Source: Rebecca billardiae RCC1528 (taxonomy: Eukaryota; Haptophyta). From it: a stretch of DNA of 64,000 nucleotides. Below the pieces are notes generated by a model. It was given only the letters and a program-made list of their open reading frames with translations. It ran no database searches and was not told the DNA's origin. The stretch is taken from positions 1,860,001 to 1,924,000 of the forward strand of contig OZ251235.1 of the NCBI GenBank assembly GCA_965240325.2, given 5' to 3'. Made by a program: the position numbers and the translations under genes. Shown piece after piece: positions 1 through 9,789 of this stretch; within the stretch, counting starts at the first letter, position 1, and each line of letters opens with the position of its first letter.

Positions 1-618
1 CCTGCGGGCCCGCCGCCGCCCTTCCCGCCGCCGATGTCAGCCGTCCCGCCGCCGGGCTGGCCAACCGGCGCGCCGCCGGCGCCGGCAACTCTGCCGCCGG
101 CGCCACCCATGCCGCCATCCATGCCGCCGTCGGCGCCTCAGCACGTGGCCGAACCGCCGCCGCCGCCGCCACCCGACGCCGATGAGCCGCCGCCGCCGCC
201 GCCCGACGAGGAGGAGCCGCCGCCGCCGCCGCCGGATGACGAGCCGCCGCCGCCGCCGCCGGAGCCGCCGGGTGGCCTGCGCGCGGCGCCGCCGCCTGGG
301 TACGGCTACGGCTACCAGCCGCCGCAGCAGTACGCTCCTGCGCACCAGTACGCGCCGCCGCAGTATGGGTACACCGCGCCGCAGCAGTACGGTGGCTACC
401 CAGGCTACACGCCCGCACAGCCGGCGCAGCCGTACGGATGGCGGCCGGGCATGCCCGCGGCGCCGCCCCAGCCCTACGCGTCGGCGCCGCCGCCGCAGCA
501 GCACGGCGGCGTGTACTCGGCGCCACACGCGGGGCAATACAACGCCATGCCCCCGCCGCAGCCGTCGCAGCCGCCGCCAGCCGCGTGGGGCGCCCAGCCT
601 GCCGCGCCTGCCCGCTGA
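1..618 (+). CDS. C-terminal part of a proline-rich protein (5' end outside window)
   Basis: The frame is open from base 1 to a TGA at 616-618, so only the C-terminal ~205 residues are in view; the ATG at 34 lies inside the frame and need not be the start. The visible part is low complexity: blocks of six or seven prolines separated by short acidic spacers (DADE, DEEE, DDE), then a Tyr/Gln/Gly-rich tail with repeats such as GYGYGY and APPQYGY. Acidic-spaced polyproline plus YG-rich tails are known in splicing factor 1/branchpoint-binding and other WW- or SH3-binding proteins, but no globular domain is visible, so function is not assigned. The composition implies a disordered tail that binds WW, SH3 or profilin-type partners (inference). 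Confidence 0.6.
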   Translation, partial: PAGPPPPFPPPMSAVPPPGWPTGAPPAPATLPPAPPMPPSMPPSAPQHVAEPPPPPPPDADEPPPPPPDEEEPPPPPPDDEPPPPPPEPPGGLRAAPPPGYGYGYQPPQQYAPAHQYAPPQYGYTAPQQYGGYPGYTPAQPAQPYGWRPGMPAAPPQPYASAPPPQQHGGVYSAPHAGQYNAMPPPQPSQPPPAAWGAQPAAPAR

Positions 619-917
619 GTCAGTCAGAGCATTGAGCCTGAGGCCCTGAGGCCAGGCGCGGAGTGAGGCGCGTGCACCACAATCCATGAGTGCTGACTGA
701 GTCATGATGCCAGACCGTTGAGTCCGCGCATCGTCAAGCCACGCCGTCGTCACAAATACACAATGTCGTCAATGTACGTCGACCAGCAGGTTAAAAAAAG
801 GCGGCGCCGAAAACAATTAATCGGCTCAGGCGCAAGGACTCCCCCAGCCCGGCCGGTCGCTCGTCGTTGCAAAGCTGCGACTGAGTACCGCCCTTGACCC
901 GCGCCCACCTCGTGGCC
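619..917. other. Intergenic spacer
   Basis: About 300 bp between the proline-rich gene and the Sel1/MYND gene. It carries two near-mirror TGAGTCAGTCAG-like blocks around 617-629 and 691-703 that could pair, and a short A-rich stretch (793-820). No gene is seen. Confidence 0.5.
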
Positions 918-2657
918 ATGCCCGGCGCCGACGCCGATGCGGTGGCGCGCCTGCGCGAGCGAGTGGACGCGGGCGATGTGGACGCCTGCTTCGAGCTGGG
1001 GGTACACCACGTCGATGCGGTCGCTGAGCCCGCGGACCTCGCCCAGGGCGCGGTCCTCCTGCGCGCGGCCGCGGAGAACGGGCATGTGGGCGCGCAGGTG
1101 CGGCTCGGCGAGTGCCTCGAGCTCGGCCGGGGCGTGAACCAGGATTGCGAGGAGGCGGCGCGCTGGTACCTGCGCGCCGCGAAGCACGGCCACGCGCCGG
1201 CGCAGCACGCCGTCGGACTCCTCTTCCAGGCGGGGAAAGGCGTCGAGCCGTCGGCGGCCAAGGCCGCGCGCTATTTCCGCGCGGCCGCGGACAAAGGGCA
1301 CTCCGACGCGTGCTGCCGGCTGGCGCGGCTGTACGAGCTGGGCCTCGGGGTCGAGCGGGATCTGAGCGAATCGCTCTACTGGGACCGCCGCGCGGCCGGC
1401 GAGCCTGGCCTCGGGCCGCCGCGCAAGCCAGCACCGCTCAGCCCGGCTTCGAGCGGTCTCTCGCGCCGCGGCTCGGCGCAATCGCCGAGCGGTCTGTCGC
1501 GCGGCGGCTCGGCGCACGATGGCGCGCCCAGACCCGCTGCCGCCGCGGCGGGCGGCGCCAAGCCCGTGCCGCGCCGCCCCTTGTCCGAGCCGCGCAGCCC
1601 AAACGCCCCGCCCGAGCCGCGCAGCCCCAACTCGCTGCGCGCCGCAGCAGAGGCGGGCGATGCTGACGCCATGTTCGCTCTGGGGACGATGCTGCAGGAG
1701 GGCGCGCCGCTGCCGGCGGACGAGCGCGCCGCCGCGGAGCTGTACACGCGCGCGGCGGCGCTCGGCCACGCGCGCGCCCTGTACAACCTCGGCGTGCTGC
1801 ACAACACGGGCGCGGGCGTCGAGGCGTCGCACGCCAAGGCCGTCCGGTGCTTCCGCGGCGCGGCGGAGGCCGGGCTGGCGGAGGCGCAGCACGCGCTCGC
1901 GCTGTGCTACGACGTGGGGCGCGGGGTGGAGCAGGACGACGCGGAGACGGTGCGCTGGCTCCTCGCGGCCGCGCAGCAGGGGCTGCCCCTCGCCGAGCTG
2001 GCGATGGGCGTGTGCTACGACTCCGGCCGGCGAGTCTCCCAGGACCATTCGGAGGCGGTGCGCTGGTTCCGCCGCGCGGCAGCGCAGGGCATACCGCAGG
2101 CGCAGCTCGCGCTCGGCATGCACCTGAGCGACGGCTCGGGCGTGCGGCGGGACCGCGCGGAGGCGATGCGCTGCTTCGAGGCCGCCGCGGCGCAGGGCCT
2201 CGCGGAGGCCCACTGCGCGCTCGGCTTGCACTACGCGTCGGGCGCGGCCACAGGGCGGCCGGAGCACGCACGCGCTCTGCGCCACTATCGGCTGGCCGCG
2301 CAAGAGGGTCAGCGGATGGCGCAGTACAACCTAGGCGCGCTGCTGCTCGATGGCGTGGGCGTGCCGCGCGACGCGTCGGCCGCGGCGTGGTGGCTCGGCG
2401 AGGCGGCAAAGCAGGGCGACGCGGACGCGCTCACCACCCTCGCTCAGTGCGCGTCCGATCGAGCCGTCGTGTCCGCGTGCTGCATCGGCTGCGGCGCGAC
2501 CTCCGAGCTGGAGCCGTGCTCCCGGTGCGGCGTCGCGCGCTTCTGCTCAGGCGAGTGCCGCCAGCGCATGCGCGCCGTGCACAGAGACAGCTGCCTCGCG
2601 TGGAGCGGGGGGCAGCGCCGGCGCTCGTCGTCGTCGCCGTCGGCAACATTGATGTGA
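918..2657 (+). CDS. Sel1-repeat protein with C-terminal MYND zinc finger
   Basis: A 579-residue single-exon protein starting at the first in-frame ATG (918). About eleven Sel1-like (SLR) repeats are visible as the pattern A..LG..Y..G.GV..D...A..W...AA..G. Four lie in the N-terminal third, then a Ser/Pro/Arg-rich linker holds two copies of GLSRRGS-like sequence, and about seven more repeats follow. The C-terminus is a MYND-type zinc finger starting CCIGCG and continuing with CSRCG, FCSGEC and HRDSC, which supplies the expected Cys/His ligands. SLR arrays are helical scaffolds for protein-protein contacts and MYND fingers bind proline-rich peptides, so this is probably an adaptor, for example in ubiquitin or signalling complexes (inference). 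The last ~370 bp recur as a broken copy at 9790-10180. Confidence 0.85.
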   Translation: MPGADADAVARLRERVDAGDVDACFELGVHHVDAVAEPADLAQGAVLLRAAAENGHVGAQVRLGECLELGRGVNQDCEEAARWYLRAAKHGHAPAQHAVGLLFQAGKGVEPSAAKAARYFRAAADKGHSDACCRLARLYELGLGVERDLSESLYWDRRAAGEPGLGPPRKPAPLSPASSGLSRRGSAQSPSGLSRGGSAHDGAPRPAAAAAGGAKPVPRRPLSEPRSPNAPPEPRSPNSLRAAAEAGDADAMFALGTMLQEGAPLPADERAAAELYTRAAALGHARALYNLGVLHNTGAGVEASHAKAVRCFRGAAEAGLAEAQHALALCYDVGRGVEQDDAETVRWLLAAAQQGLPLAELAMGVCYDSGRRVSQDHSEAVRWFRRAAAQGIPQAQLALGMHLSDGSGVRRDRAEAMRCFEAAAAQGLAEAHCALGLHYASGAATGRPEHARALRHYRLAAQEGQRMAQYNLGALLLDGVGVPRDASAAAWWLGEAAKQGDADALTTLAQCASDRAVVSACCIGCGATSELEPCSRCGVARFCSGECRQRMRAVHRDSCLAWSGGQRRRSSSSPSATLM

Positions 2658-2696
2658 GCAGATATGAGCAGCTGAGTGAATCGTAATCAGACTCAT

Positions 2697-2797
2697 CAGA
2701 CTGCCCGGGCAACGCGTCGCAGCACTACCTGATCGGCGGCCGACGCGAACGGCCAGCAACGGGCCGCCCGGCCTGCCCCGGGCCCTGCCGAAGCTGA
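2697..2797 (+). repeat. Repeat X, copy 1
   Basis: About 100 bp beginning CAGACTGCCCGGGCAACGCG recurs in the same orientation at 12124-12237 with small indels. It directly follows the Sel1/MYND gene and precedes repeat Y. No coding capacity is recognised. Confidence 0.75.
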
Positions 2798-2851
2798 GTG
2801 CTGATGCCCGGGGGCGCGCCGCGCCCAATAATTTGAATAATTTATTTAATT

Positions 2852-3158
2852 ATGGCCCGCGGTGCAAGGGCGGAGCGCGCAGCGTGGAGCCCGCACCAGC
2901 GGGCCCGAACAACGTTTCAAAAAGATCTTTGATCAAGAAAAATAAGGGACGGGGGACGATTTTCATGGCTGGAGGAGACCGAGTTTCGAATTTTGAGACC
3001 CTCTCTAACATGCATCAAGGCCGAAAAAGGTCGCGCCCACGGCAAGTTCATAGTAAAGCGTGGAGTGACGCCCGTCCAAAAAACTTCACGCCCTTTAGGA
3101 TCCCTAACGTAACGAACCGTTACAAGCGATTTTTCCGGCCAATGAGATTGCAGCAAGG
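2852..3158 (+). repeat. Repeat Y, copy 1 (~300 bp, inverted copy at 11836-12118)
   Basis: A diverged ~300 bp element whose reverse complement is found at 11836-12118. Best-conserved blocks are the GGCCCGCGGTGCA end, the TTTGATCAAGAAAAA block, the GGAGACCGAGTTTCGA block, and the AACGAACCGTTAC and GAGATTGC blocks near the far end. It has no long ORF and no clear terminal inverted repeats, so it looks like a short non-autonomous element or an old segmental duplicate. Confidence 0.75.
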
Positions 3159-3159
3159 T

Positions 3160-4470
3160 CCAAGGAGCGATGACGTATCTAGATAGATTGCCGCGAACCG
3201 ATGTGACCATGTACGTCCCTTGAATCAGTTGAATCAACTATTCAATCGCGCCGTGTCTGTATCAGGAGCCGACGAGGCAAGGGTCAGTAGCCGATGGGCC
3301 AACCTCGGCGAATCTCAATACTATCTGACGCGAACGGACTTGGTTGGGCGCGCGCGTGGCCCCGGGCGGCGGCCCACCAGAGGCGGCCCGCGTTTGGAGG
3401 CGAGCCACGGGCACGAGGCTCACGAGCGACCGACGGTGAGGACGGCGATGGGCAGGTGCGCGCGGCGAATGGCGCCTGGAGCGCGCGGCTGCGGCGGGTC
3501 CCGACTGCCGTCGACATCGCGTTCGTCGTGCCCCCGCTCACTCCGCGCGCCCCCGCCGCCCCTGCCGCCCTGTCGATGCCTCGGCGCGGCCTTGCGCGGC
3601 CCCGGCGTGTCCGCGCGAGCCGGCGCCGCAGCCGCCGCCCTGTGTTCGGGCTCTCGCAAGCTCGGGGGCAGCGGCGCCTGATGCCGGACTGATCGATCTC
3701 TGAGCCTTCGACTTCACCACGCGCCGCCCTTGCCATGCCTTTCCGGGGTCTCGTCCCAGAACTCTTCTTGATTGAGAGAGAGCAGGCGCGCCGACGATCC
3801 GAGTCCATCGTCGGTCGACTCTGAGCGAGGGCTACGCCTCGGAACTGAACGGTACTCTACGAGGAGGACGAGCTGCGCGGGCGACGGTGGTGCGTGACGT
3901 CCCCAGAGCTGGCCGTGCCTCTGCAACGCGTGCCGAGCCTGATCGAGGTGTGTCAGCTGCCCGTGCACGCGCGGCGAGTGCGCGAACCGGATCACCGGTG
4001 CCCTCGCACCTCGGCACCGTGCTCCCTCGGGCTGTCAGCTCCGCGTGGCCTGGCGTGCACGTAGAGTTGCGCTCATGCGTCGATCACGCCTCGCGCCCGC
4101 CTGTCGGCCGTCGCGCAGGCGCTGGTCGAACCCTACTCGGACCCTACTCCTCCAGCCCTACTCCCGGGCGCTGCCGGCGCGGGGGGCCGACCCCGCGGGG
4201 ACAGCGGTCAGCAGCAGCGGCCCGAACGAATCCGCGGCCCCGCACCGTGCTCCCTGGCTGTCAGCTCCGCGTGGCCTGGTGTGCACGTGGAGTCGCGCTC
4301 ATGCGTCGATCACGCCTCGTCGCATCCGCCTGTACACAATCGGCGCCGCGCCGGCGGCTGCAATGGGCCCGCCCGGCGCGGCGGGCGGCGGCGCGCCGCT
4401 GATGGAGTCTAGTTGTACGGGCATGTGCAACTGGTCTGTCAATAGACGACTGCGACGGAGGGTGCACCGC
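3160..4470. other. Non-coding spacer with an internal direct repeat
   Basis: No convincing gene; the open frames here are GC-driven and lack recognisable domains. It contains a ~90 bp direct duplication, 4013-4100 and 4242-4328, sharing GCACCGTGCTCCCT, GCTGTCAGCTCCGCGTGGCC and CATGCGTCGATCACGCCTCG. Confidence 0.55.
4013..4328 (+). repeat. Direct repeat pair of ~90 bp, 229 bp apart
   Basis: 4013-4100 and 4242-4328 align almost throughout with a few substitutions and small indels. This is visible directly in the sequence; origin unknown. Confidence 0.8.
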
Positions 4471-4473
4471 CAC

Positions 4474-4531
4474 CGCGGGCCCTGAACTACGTTCGTTCTA
4501 CGGAAAAAGGACCGCGGAACGCGGTCATTAA
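4474..4531 (+). repeat. Hairpin element copy 1 (7-bp stem, GAA loop)
   Basis: GGGCCCTGAACT, then TTCTACGGAAAAAG, then a perfect 17-nt hairpin at 4510-4526 (GACCGCG-GAA-CGCGGTC), then AT-rich DNA. An inverted copy lies at 10198-10255 and a diverged copy with a different but still paired stem at 14374-14429. Confidence 0.8.
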
Positions 4532-4694
4532 TAATTATATATAATAATTAGCAGCAAGATCGAGCGGCAATGGCGCATCATCGTCATCGCGTCATTACTA
4601 CATCACGGATATATTAACGCGACGTGCAGTCAGTGCAACGGGCAGGCGTCAGAGTCAGCAAGCTGTAGCAGACTAGTAGTCTGACTAGCGCCAG

Positions 4695-4824
4695 CAGATC
4701 GAGCAGCACAGAGACAAACGCCAGGATCAGCGCTCCTCGCCGTCGTCCCCCCCCCCCTGGCAGATCGAGCAGCAGCAGAGACAAACACCAGGATCAGCGC
4801 TCCTCGCCGTCGTCCCCCCCCCAC
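4695..4824 (+). repeat. Tandem duplication of ~65 bp
   Basis: Two adjacent units each contain CAGATCGAGCAGCA, AGAGACAAAC and CCAGGATCAGCGCTCCTCGC and end in a poly-C run. No coding function. Confidence 0.8.
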
Positions 4825-4892
4825 CCCCCCCTTGGCTCCGGCTCCGCCGGTCCACCCCCCCAGCTCCGTTACTACGCCTTGGCCCCGAGCCG

Positions 4893-5351
4893 AAGTCAAC
4901 CAAGCGGACCATAAAGACTGGCCGATGTGGCGACACTCCCATAGCTTTTCCTGACGGCCCGAGGTACGAGTGGTCGTTGCCCGCAAAACTGCACGAAAAT
5001 AAACATTTTGCCACGTTTGCGGAAATGGCGGGGCTCCCGGCCGCTCTGCCGCTGACTTCGCCCGCTGGCAGGCGCAGTGGGAGCCGACCACTCGTACCTT
5101 CGGCCGTCAGACAGGAGGTCGTGTACCGCCCGCGCGCCGCGGCCTCGCACGGCGCGGAGAGGCCGCTCCAGGGGGCGGCATCCGCTTGGGCGCGGTCCAT
5201 CTTGACGCCCTCGAGGGGCGCACAGCGCCTAACGCCCCTGCACGCTTCACCTCGCCGTGCGGGAGCGCGTTCAAAACGGCCTCCATCCTGAGGTCCATCA
5301 GCGGCCAGTCTTTATGCAGCAGAGTCGCGTCCGACCCCCGATTGATGACTT
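4893..5351. mobile_element. MITE-like element with imperfect terminal inverted repeats
   Basis: The left end starts AAGTCAACCA and continues CATAAAGACTGGCCGATG; the right end read in reverse starts AAGTCATCAA and continues to CATAAAGACTGGCCGCTG. A second internal inverted pair (4950-4979 against 5083-5111, CTGACGGCC.GAGGTACGAGTGGTCG-like) could form a large stem. A ~55 bp version carrying only the two ends occurs at 26138-26192. This is what internal-deletion derivatives of a DNA transposon look like. No transposase is encoded. Confidence 0.55.
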
Positions 5352-5399
5352 GAAGGAGTGGCGCAGCCGCAGCGGAAGGGAAGCCATGGCGGGCGTGAA

Positions 5400-5950
5400 T
5401 GCCCGTCCCACCGCGATCCAAGGCGCGAGTGCAACGTCCGGGACAGGGGGGCGTTGCACTCGCCGGTCGGCGTCGCCGTACGAGCGCGTGTGCGTGAGTG
5501 ATGGCTTCCCTTCCGACTTTTCGACCACTCTCACGTCCACGTCCCCGCCCCCGTACAACCGGCGCGCCGGCCAGTGAGGTTGCGCATGGGAAGGATGGCC
5601 GGGCAGGTAGCGGCCAGGATCACCGTTCTGACGGTCATACTGCCCTCCGGGGCATGCATTGCGACGGTGCATGCCTGGCGATGGTCGATCTGGCCCTACA
5701 AGCCGTGGATCTGACGAGCAAGGTTGGCTGCGCGGCCAGTCGTGCGAATACGTTTGGGCTTTGGCTGATGCGTGTGCGCAGCGCCTGTCAACGGCAGGGT
5801 GATCAACGACCGGCATGGCTAGCAAGCTGATCAGGACTAGTAACAACCTTGTCTAGGACCACGCCACGCCATTTGGCGACCTCGCCACCGCTCAATGCCC
5901 GTCCAGAGGCACGGCCGTGCCGCACTACCTGGCCAGCCCGTCCGCCAAAC
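5400..5950 (+). repeat. Direct repeat D, left copy
   Basis: Aligns with 8990-9480 in the same orientation. Shared blocks include CGTACGAGCGCGTG, GGCTTCCCTTCCGACTTTTCGACC-like sequence, TTCTGACGGTCAT, TTGCGACGGTGCA and the far-end TGCCCGTCCAGAGGCAC and GTGCCGCACTACCTGGCCAG blocks. The pair tightly brackets the TIR/lectin gene, ending 80 bp from its stop codon. Confidence 0.85.
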
Positions 5951-6030
5951 GGTGCCGGGAGGCCCTGACCATGACCATCTGGACCGCCCCCTTAGAGTTA
6001 GAAATAGCTCTGAGATCGAGGGCGAACGAT

Positions 6031-8575
6031 TCATTTTTGGCCTTGGGATGATGAGAACGTCGGCGATGGTGTGGCGCGCGCGTCCCCATCACGCAGCGCA
6101 GCTGGGCGCGAGCACATGAACGGCAGCTCGCGCTTGCACGGCCACCACGTGGCCCAGCCTCCCGACATGAGCATGCCGCACTCGTACCCGTCGATGCCGC
6201 GGGGCTGCGCCGGCAGCCATCGACTTGCGGCCGCCGGGTCGGACACGCCGCCCCCCGGCGCCGCCACGCCATCCGCCCAGGACCACGCCTGCTCATCGGA
6301 AGGGTGCCCGTCATGCACCGCGGTGTGGAGCGACAAGCCGATCCAGCCGATGGGCGCGGCGTGGCCCAGCAGGCAGTTTGCGACGCGCCATGCCTCTGGC
6401 TCGCGCACGACGGCGAGCGTCGCGCCCTCGGCCGCGCACGCGCGCTGCGCATCGGCGAAGCTCCCGATGCACGCGGGCATGGCGAGCTCCAGCCCGCCTG
6501 CGCGCACCCACGTGCCCGCGGCCGGGCGTCCGCCGGGCGCAAAGCACTGCGCGCACGCCTCCCGCGCCGGCCGACCGCCCACGCGGATCAGCGCAAGCGC
6601 GGGCACGACTGCGCACGCGGCCACGAGCAGCCACGGCAGCAGCCATCGGCACGTGTGGGCGAGCCCGCCGCGACCGGGTGCTTCGAGCTCGCCGGTCAAG
6701 ACGGAGAACCGGCGCGCGTAGTTGCCCGAGGGGCGCCTGCGCCCACCGCTGCCTGCCCGCGACGCGGGCTTGCGCGCGCCCAGAGGCTTGGGCGCACGCG
6801 CGGTGCCCGGCGCACCCTCGCTCGGCGCGGGCACGGGCGGCAGCAGCTGCAGCACCAGCCTGTTGAAGCTCTCGGTCTCGCCGAAGCTTGCCTCGATCAC
6901 CGCCATCAGCCGGTCGTAGTCGCTCTGCTCCGTCGCGGTGCAGTCCGTCACGTCGAAGCAGCTGATCGCGTCGTGCACTTGGCTCTCAAACCCCGGGAGC
7001 ACGCGCAGCTGAGGGTGGCGCGTGCCCATCTGCGAGTGCGTGAAGATCTCGAAGACGCACCACAGCCGGCTGAGCAGCGTCGGCCCGCAGAGCACGACCA
7101 TCTCGTTCGAGCCCGCGATCACGACCGGCAGGATCGCCAGGTCGGCCGCGATGTTGCTCTGGTCGATGCACGCCCGGTCGATCCACAGCAGCGGCTTGCG
7201 GTGGTGCCGCCGTTGGAACTCGGCGCACCAGCGCCGCAGCTCCCGCCACTTGGCCATCGCGTCGTCGTGCCACTGCGGCGCCCGCGGCCGCGCGCGCGGG
7301 CGTGGCAGGTCGCGGGGCCGGAGGTGGTGAGCGGGCATCGCGCGCCGCGCCAAGGCCAGCGGCACGTTGCGCTGCCACGCGTCCGGCGGGCGCGCGCCGC
7401 GCGCGCACCGAGTGCGAGACGAATGCGTCGATGGCGTAAAGTGGCGCGGGCTCGGACAGCCGGTACCAGCGGTCGTCGTCCGCCTTGCTGTCCGCGGCCG
7501 CGGCTTCCTCGTCGGCGGCGCCGCTGTGCGCGACCGTGGGGGTGGGGCGGATGAATATGTCCGCCGTGAGCAACTCGGAGCGGACGGCGCGGAGCCGGGA
7601 GACCGCCGTTGCGATGAGCTCGTCAGGGCTGCCCGCCTCAGCGACGAGCGACGCTATGCCAGCTGCTGCGCTCACGCCCTCGCCGCGAGCGCCGAGCCAT
7701 CCCTGCACGCGCCGCTGCAGCGGCGCGTCCCAGCACACGTATGCGGCGCCGCTCGACTCGAAGAAGAACGCGATGGTCGACAGCGCGTCGAACGAGCGCA
7801 GGTACCCCGGCAGCACCGCCGCCTGCACGAGCACGTACCACAGCAGGCTGAGTGCCAGCACCAAGTTGGAGATGCACAGGTCGAGCCAGAGCCGGCGCAG
7901 CATGTACCGGCCGTGCAGCGCGCGGTGCGCGCGCCACATGCTCCACCGCTCGGACGCGAGCGCCGCGCCGACGCGCAGCGAGTAGAGCGCCACCGCGAAC
8001 GCGCACTGCAGGTAGAACGGCACCATCACGTCGAGCGTATACGCCGAGTTGCACGTCGCCGCGTCAGGAGCGGTCGCCGTGAGGTAGAGCTCGATGGCCG
8101 TGCCGGCAAACTCGAGGGCCATGAAGGCGTAGCCAACGACCATGGCGACGCCGGTACCGAGGAGCAGGGAACGGTCCGTCGGGAGCAGCACGAGCAGCCA
8201 GAAGGGCGCGAACAAGAACATGAGGTAGCCGCCCACAAGGAAGGGCCGAGTGTCCGGCGGATAGAGCGTGAGAAGCACGACGGTGGACGTGAGCATCACG
8301 ACCGCGACGATCCCTGGCGGGCCCGAGATGGCGAGCCGGCGCATGCGGCCGGCACGGCGCGAGCTGGCGAGGCTCGAGGCGATGTCGCTCGGCACCGCCG
8401 CGCTCGCAACGCTCGAGCTCGAGGTATCGCTTGCGTGCGATTGCAGCGGCTCGTCGACCTCTCCTTTGCTCTCGAGCGCAGACAGGACGTGCTGATGGAA
8501 GGGCGCGCCGCCCGCGTCGCGCATGCGATGGGATGGAGCCCGCCGCCGCCCACCGCAGATGAACGCGCGCAGCAT
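6031..8575 (-). CDS. Multi-pass membrane protein with TIR-like domain and C-type-lectin-like domain (2 exons)
   Basis: Exons 8575-7409 and 7272-6031 give ~802 residues. The ATG at 8575 is chosen because the frame above it has no recognisable protein and a TATA-like box lies ~150 bp further upstream. The N-terminal half has about five or six hydrophobic helices (around GIVAVVMLTSTVVLLTLY to LLWYVLVQAAVLP). A TIR-like domain begins DAFVSHS and, across the intron, continues WHDDAMAKW, then LLWIDRACIDQ, then LSRLWCVFE; Glu464 in SxLWCxxE is where NADase-type TIR domains carry the catalytic Glu. A further membrane segment (WLLPWLLVAACAVVPALAL) precedes a C-type-lectin-like fold with WIGL, WSWADG and PFMC. 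The architecture suggests a receptor sensing glycans outside and signalling through TIR inside (inference). Domain calls are by motif only. Confidence 0.75.
7273..7408 (-). other. Intron (136 bp, phase 0) in the TIR/lectin gene
   Basis: GT donor (GTGCGCGC) directly after the FVSHS codons and CCGCAG acceptor directly before TGG. Removing it restores the characteristic FVSHSWHDD run of TIR-like domains, which are otherwise in two different frames. Confidence 0.85.
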
Positions 8576-8725
8576 AGCGTGATGCGCACCCGCGAAGACA
8601 CACCGCACGTGTGGAGAGGAAAGGGGGCCCCGGCTGGATTCTGGAAGCAGCAATCTTGATGGTTGGTGAGGACTGACGACGACGCTGACAAAGGCGAGTG
8701 AGATCACAAGATCGCCCACGCGCAC

Positions 8726-8733
8726 TTTATAAA
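8726..8733 (-). promoter_or_regulatory. TATA-like box TTTATAAA
   Basis: A palindromic TTTATAAA in GC-rich DNA ~150 bp upstream of the TIR/lectin ATG; transcription would start near 8700 on the minus strand. The position is plausible but untested. Confidence 0.4.
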
Positions 8734-8989
8734 TCGTGCGGGTACAAGTGGTATGCACAGCTGTACCGTGATGCAGATCACAATTCTGACGCTCCATTTT
8801 CAGCCTGTAGCCTGCGGGTACTGATTGATCACCAGCGAGAATCCCGATGGGATGATGAGACACATAAACCAATATACTGATCCAATGCAATTACGAGAAT
8901 GCTATGATCTCGGCGTTCATCTGGTTAAGTGACGGTACGTGCGGGTAGGCTTTAGCCCCCCGGCCACCGCCACCCTGTGGCGGGGTACT

Positions 8990-9480
8990 CTCGTCCCCAC
9001 CGCGGGTCCAAGGCCCCATCGCCACGGCCGGGTCACAAGGGGGTGGCATAGGCAGGTTGGCGCGGTCGTACGAGCGCGTGAGCGTGAGCGACAGCTTCCC
9101 TTCCTACTTTTCGACCACCCTCACGTCCGCGTCCACGTCCTCGTGCGACCGGCGCCGCGGCGCGGCGCCGCGCGCGCGGCGCGCTGGGCTGCGCATGGAC
9201 GAAAGGATGGGCAGGTAGGTAGGGGGTCAGGATCACTCTTCTGACGGTCATGCCGACCTCTTTGGCATGCCTTGCGACGGTGCAGGCAGCAGGCCTATCA
9301 ATGCTCCGTCTGCCCCCCCACACGCCTTGAGTCTGATGATCAATGTTGGCTGTGCGGTAGTCGTACGTGCCTGTCAATCAAAAGGATGACCGCTCGCCAC
9401 GCGGTTTGGTGCCCTCGCCACCGCTCGATGCCCGTCCAGAGGCACAGACGTGCCGCACTACCTGGCCAGCCACTGCCAAG
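8990..9480 (+). repeat. Direct repeat D, right copy
   Basis: Second copy of the 5400-5950 repeat, same orientation, with indels and an inserted GCGCCGCG-rich stretch near 9150-9180. With the left copy it encloses 6031-8575 and its promoter region. Confidence 0.85.
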
Positions 9481-9789
9481 GTGGGCACCGCCATCTGGCC
9501 GTACTTTCGTTCGTAGGCGAGCTGCTCAGTGTCGCTGTACGCTGCATGCGGCCGGCGCGCCCTGGTGGCTGGTGCGCAGACAAACAGTGTGGACATGGCG
9601 CTCATGCGCACACGCACCCTCGCGCACTCGGCGCCCCTGCGCCCCTGCGACTCAGACGATGACTCAGATCACAAGTCGAGGTCGATCACATCCACGGGAT
9701 TTGCGCGACTCCCAACTCCGGCGCCAGCGGATGCGCCGCCAGCGCGGTCACCGGCCCACTGCGCACGGCGCGCGTACAGACTACAACAG

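Noticed and set aside
5298-5846. 182-codon minus-strand ORF in repeat D
   Set aside because: No domain, not conserved in the second D copy, and its start and end fall in different repeat families.
6304-7554. 416-codon plus-strand ORF opposite the TIR/lectin gene
   Set aside because: Arg/Ala/His-rich shadow of the real gene; spans the intron and both exons without any family signal.
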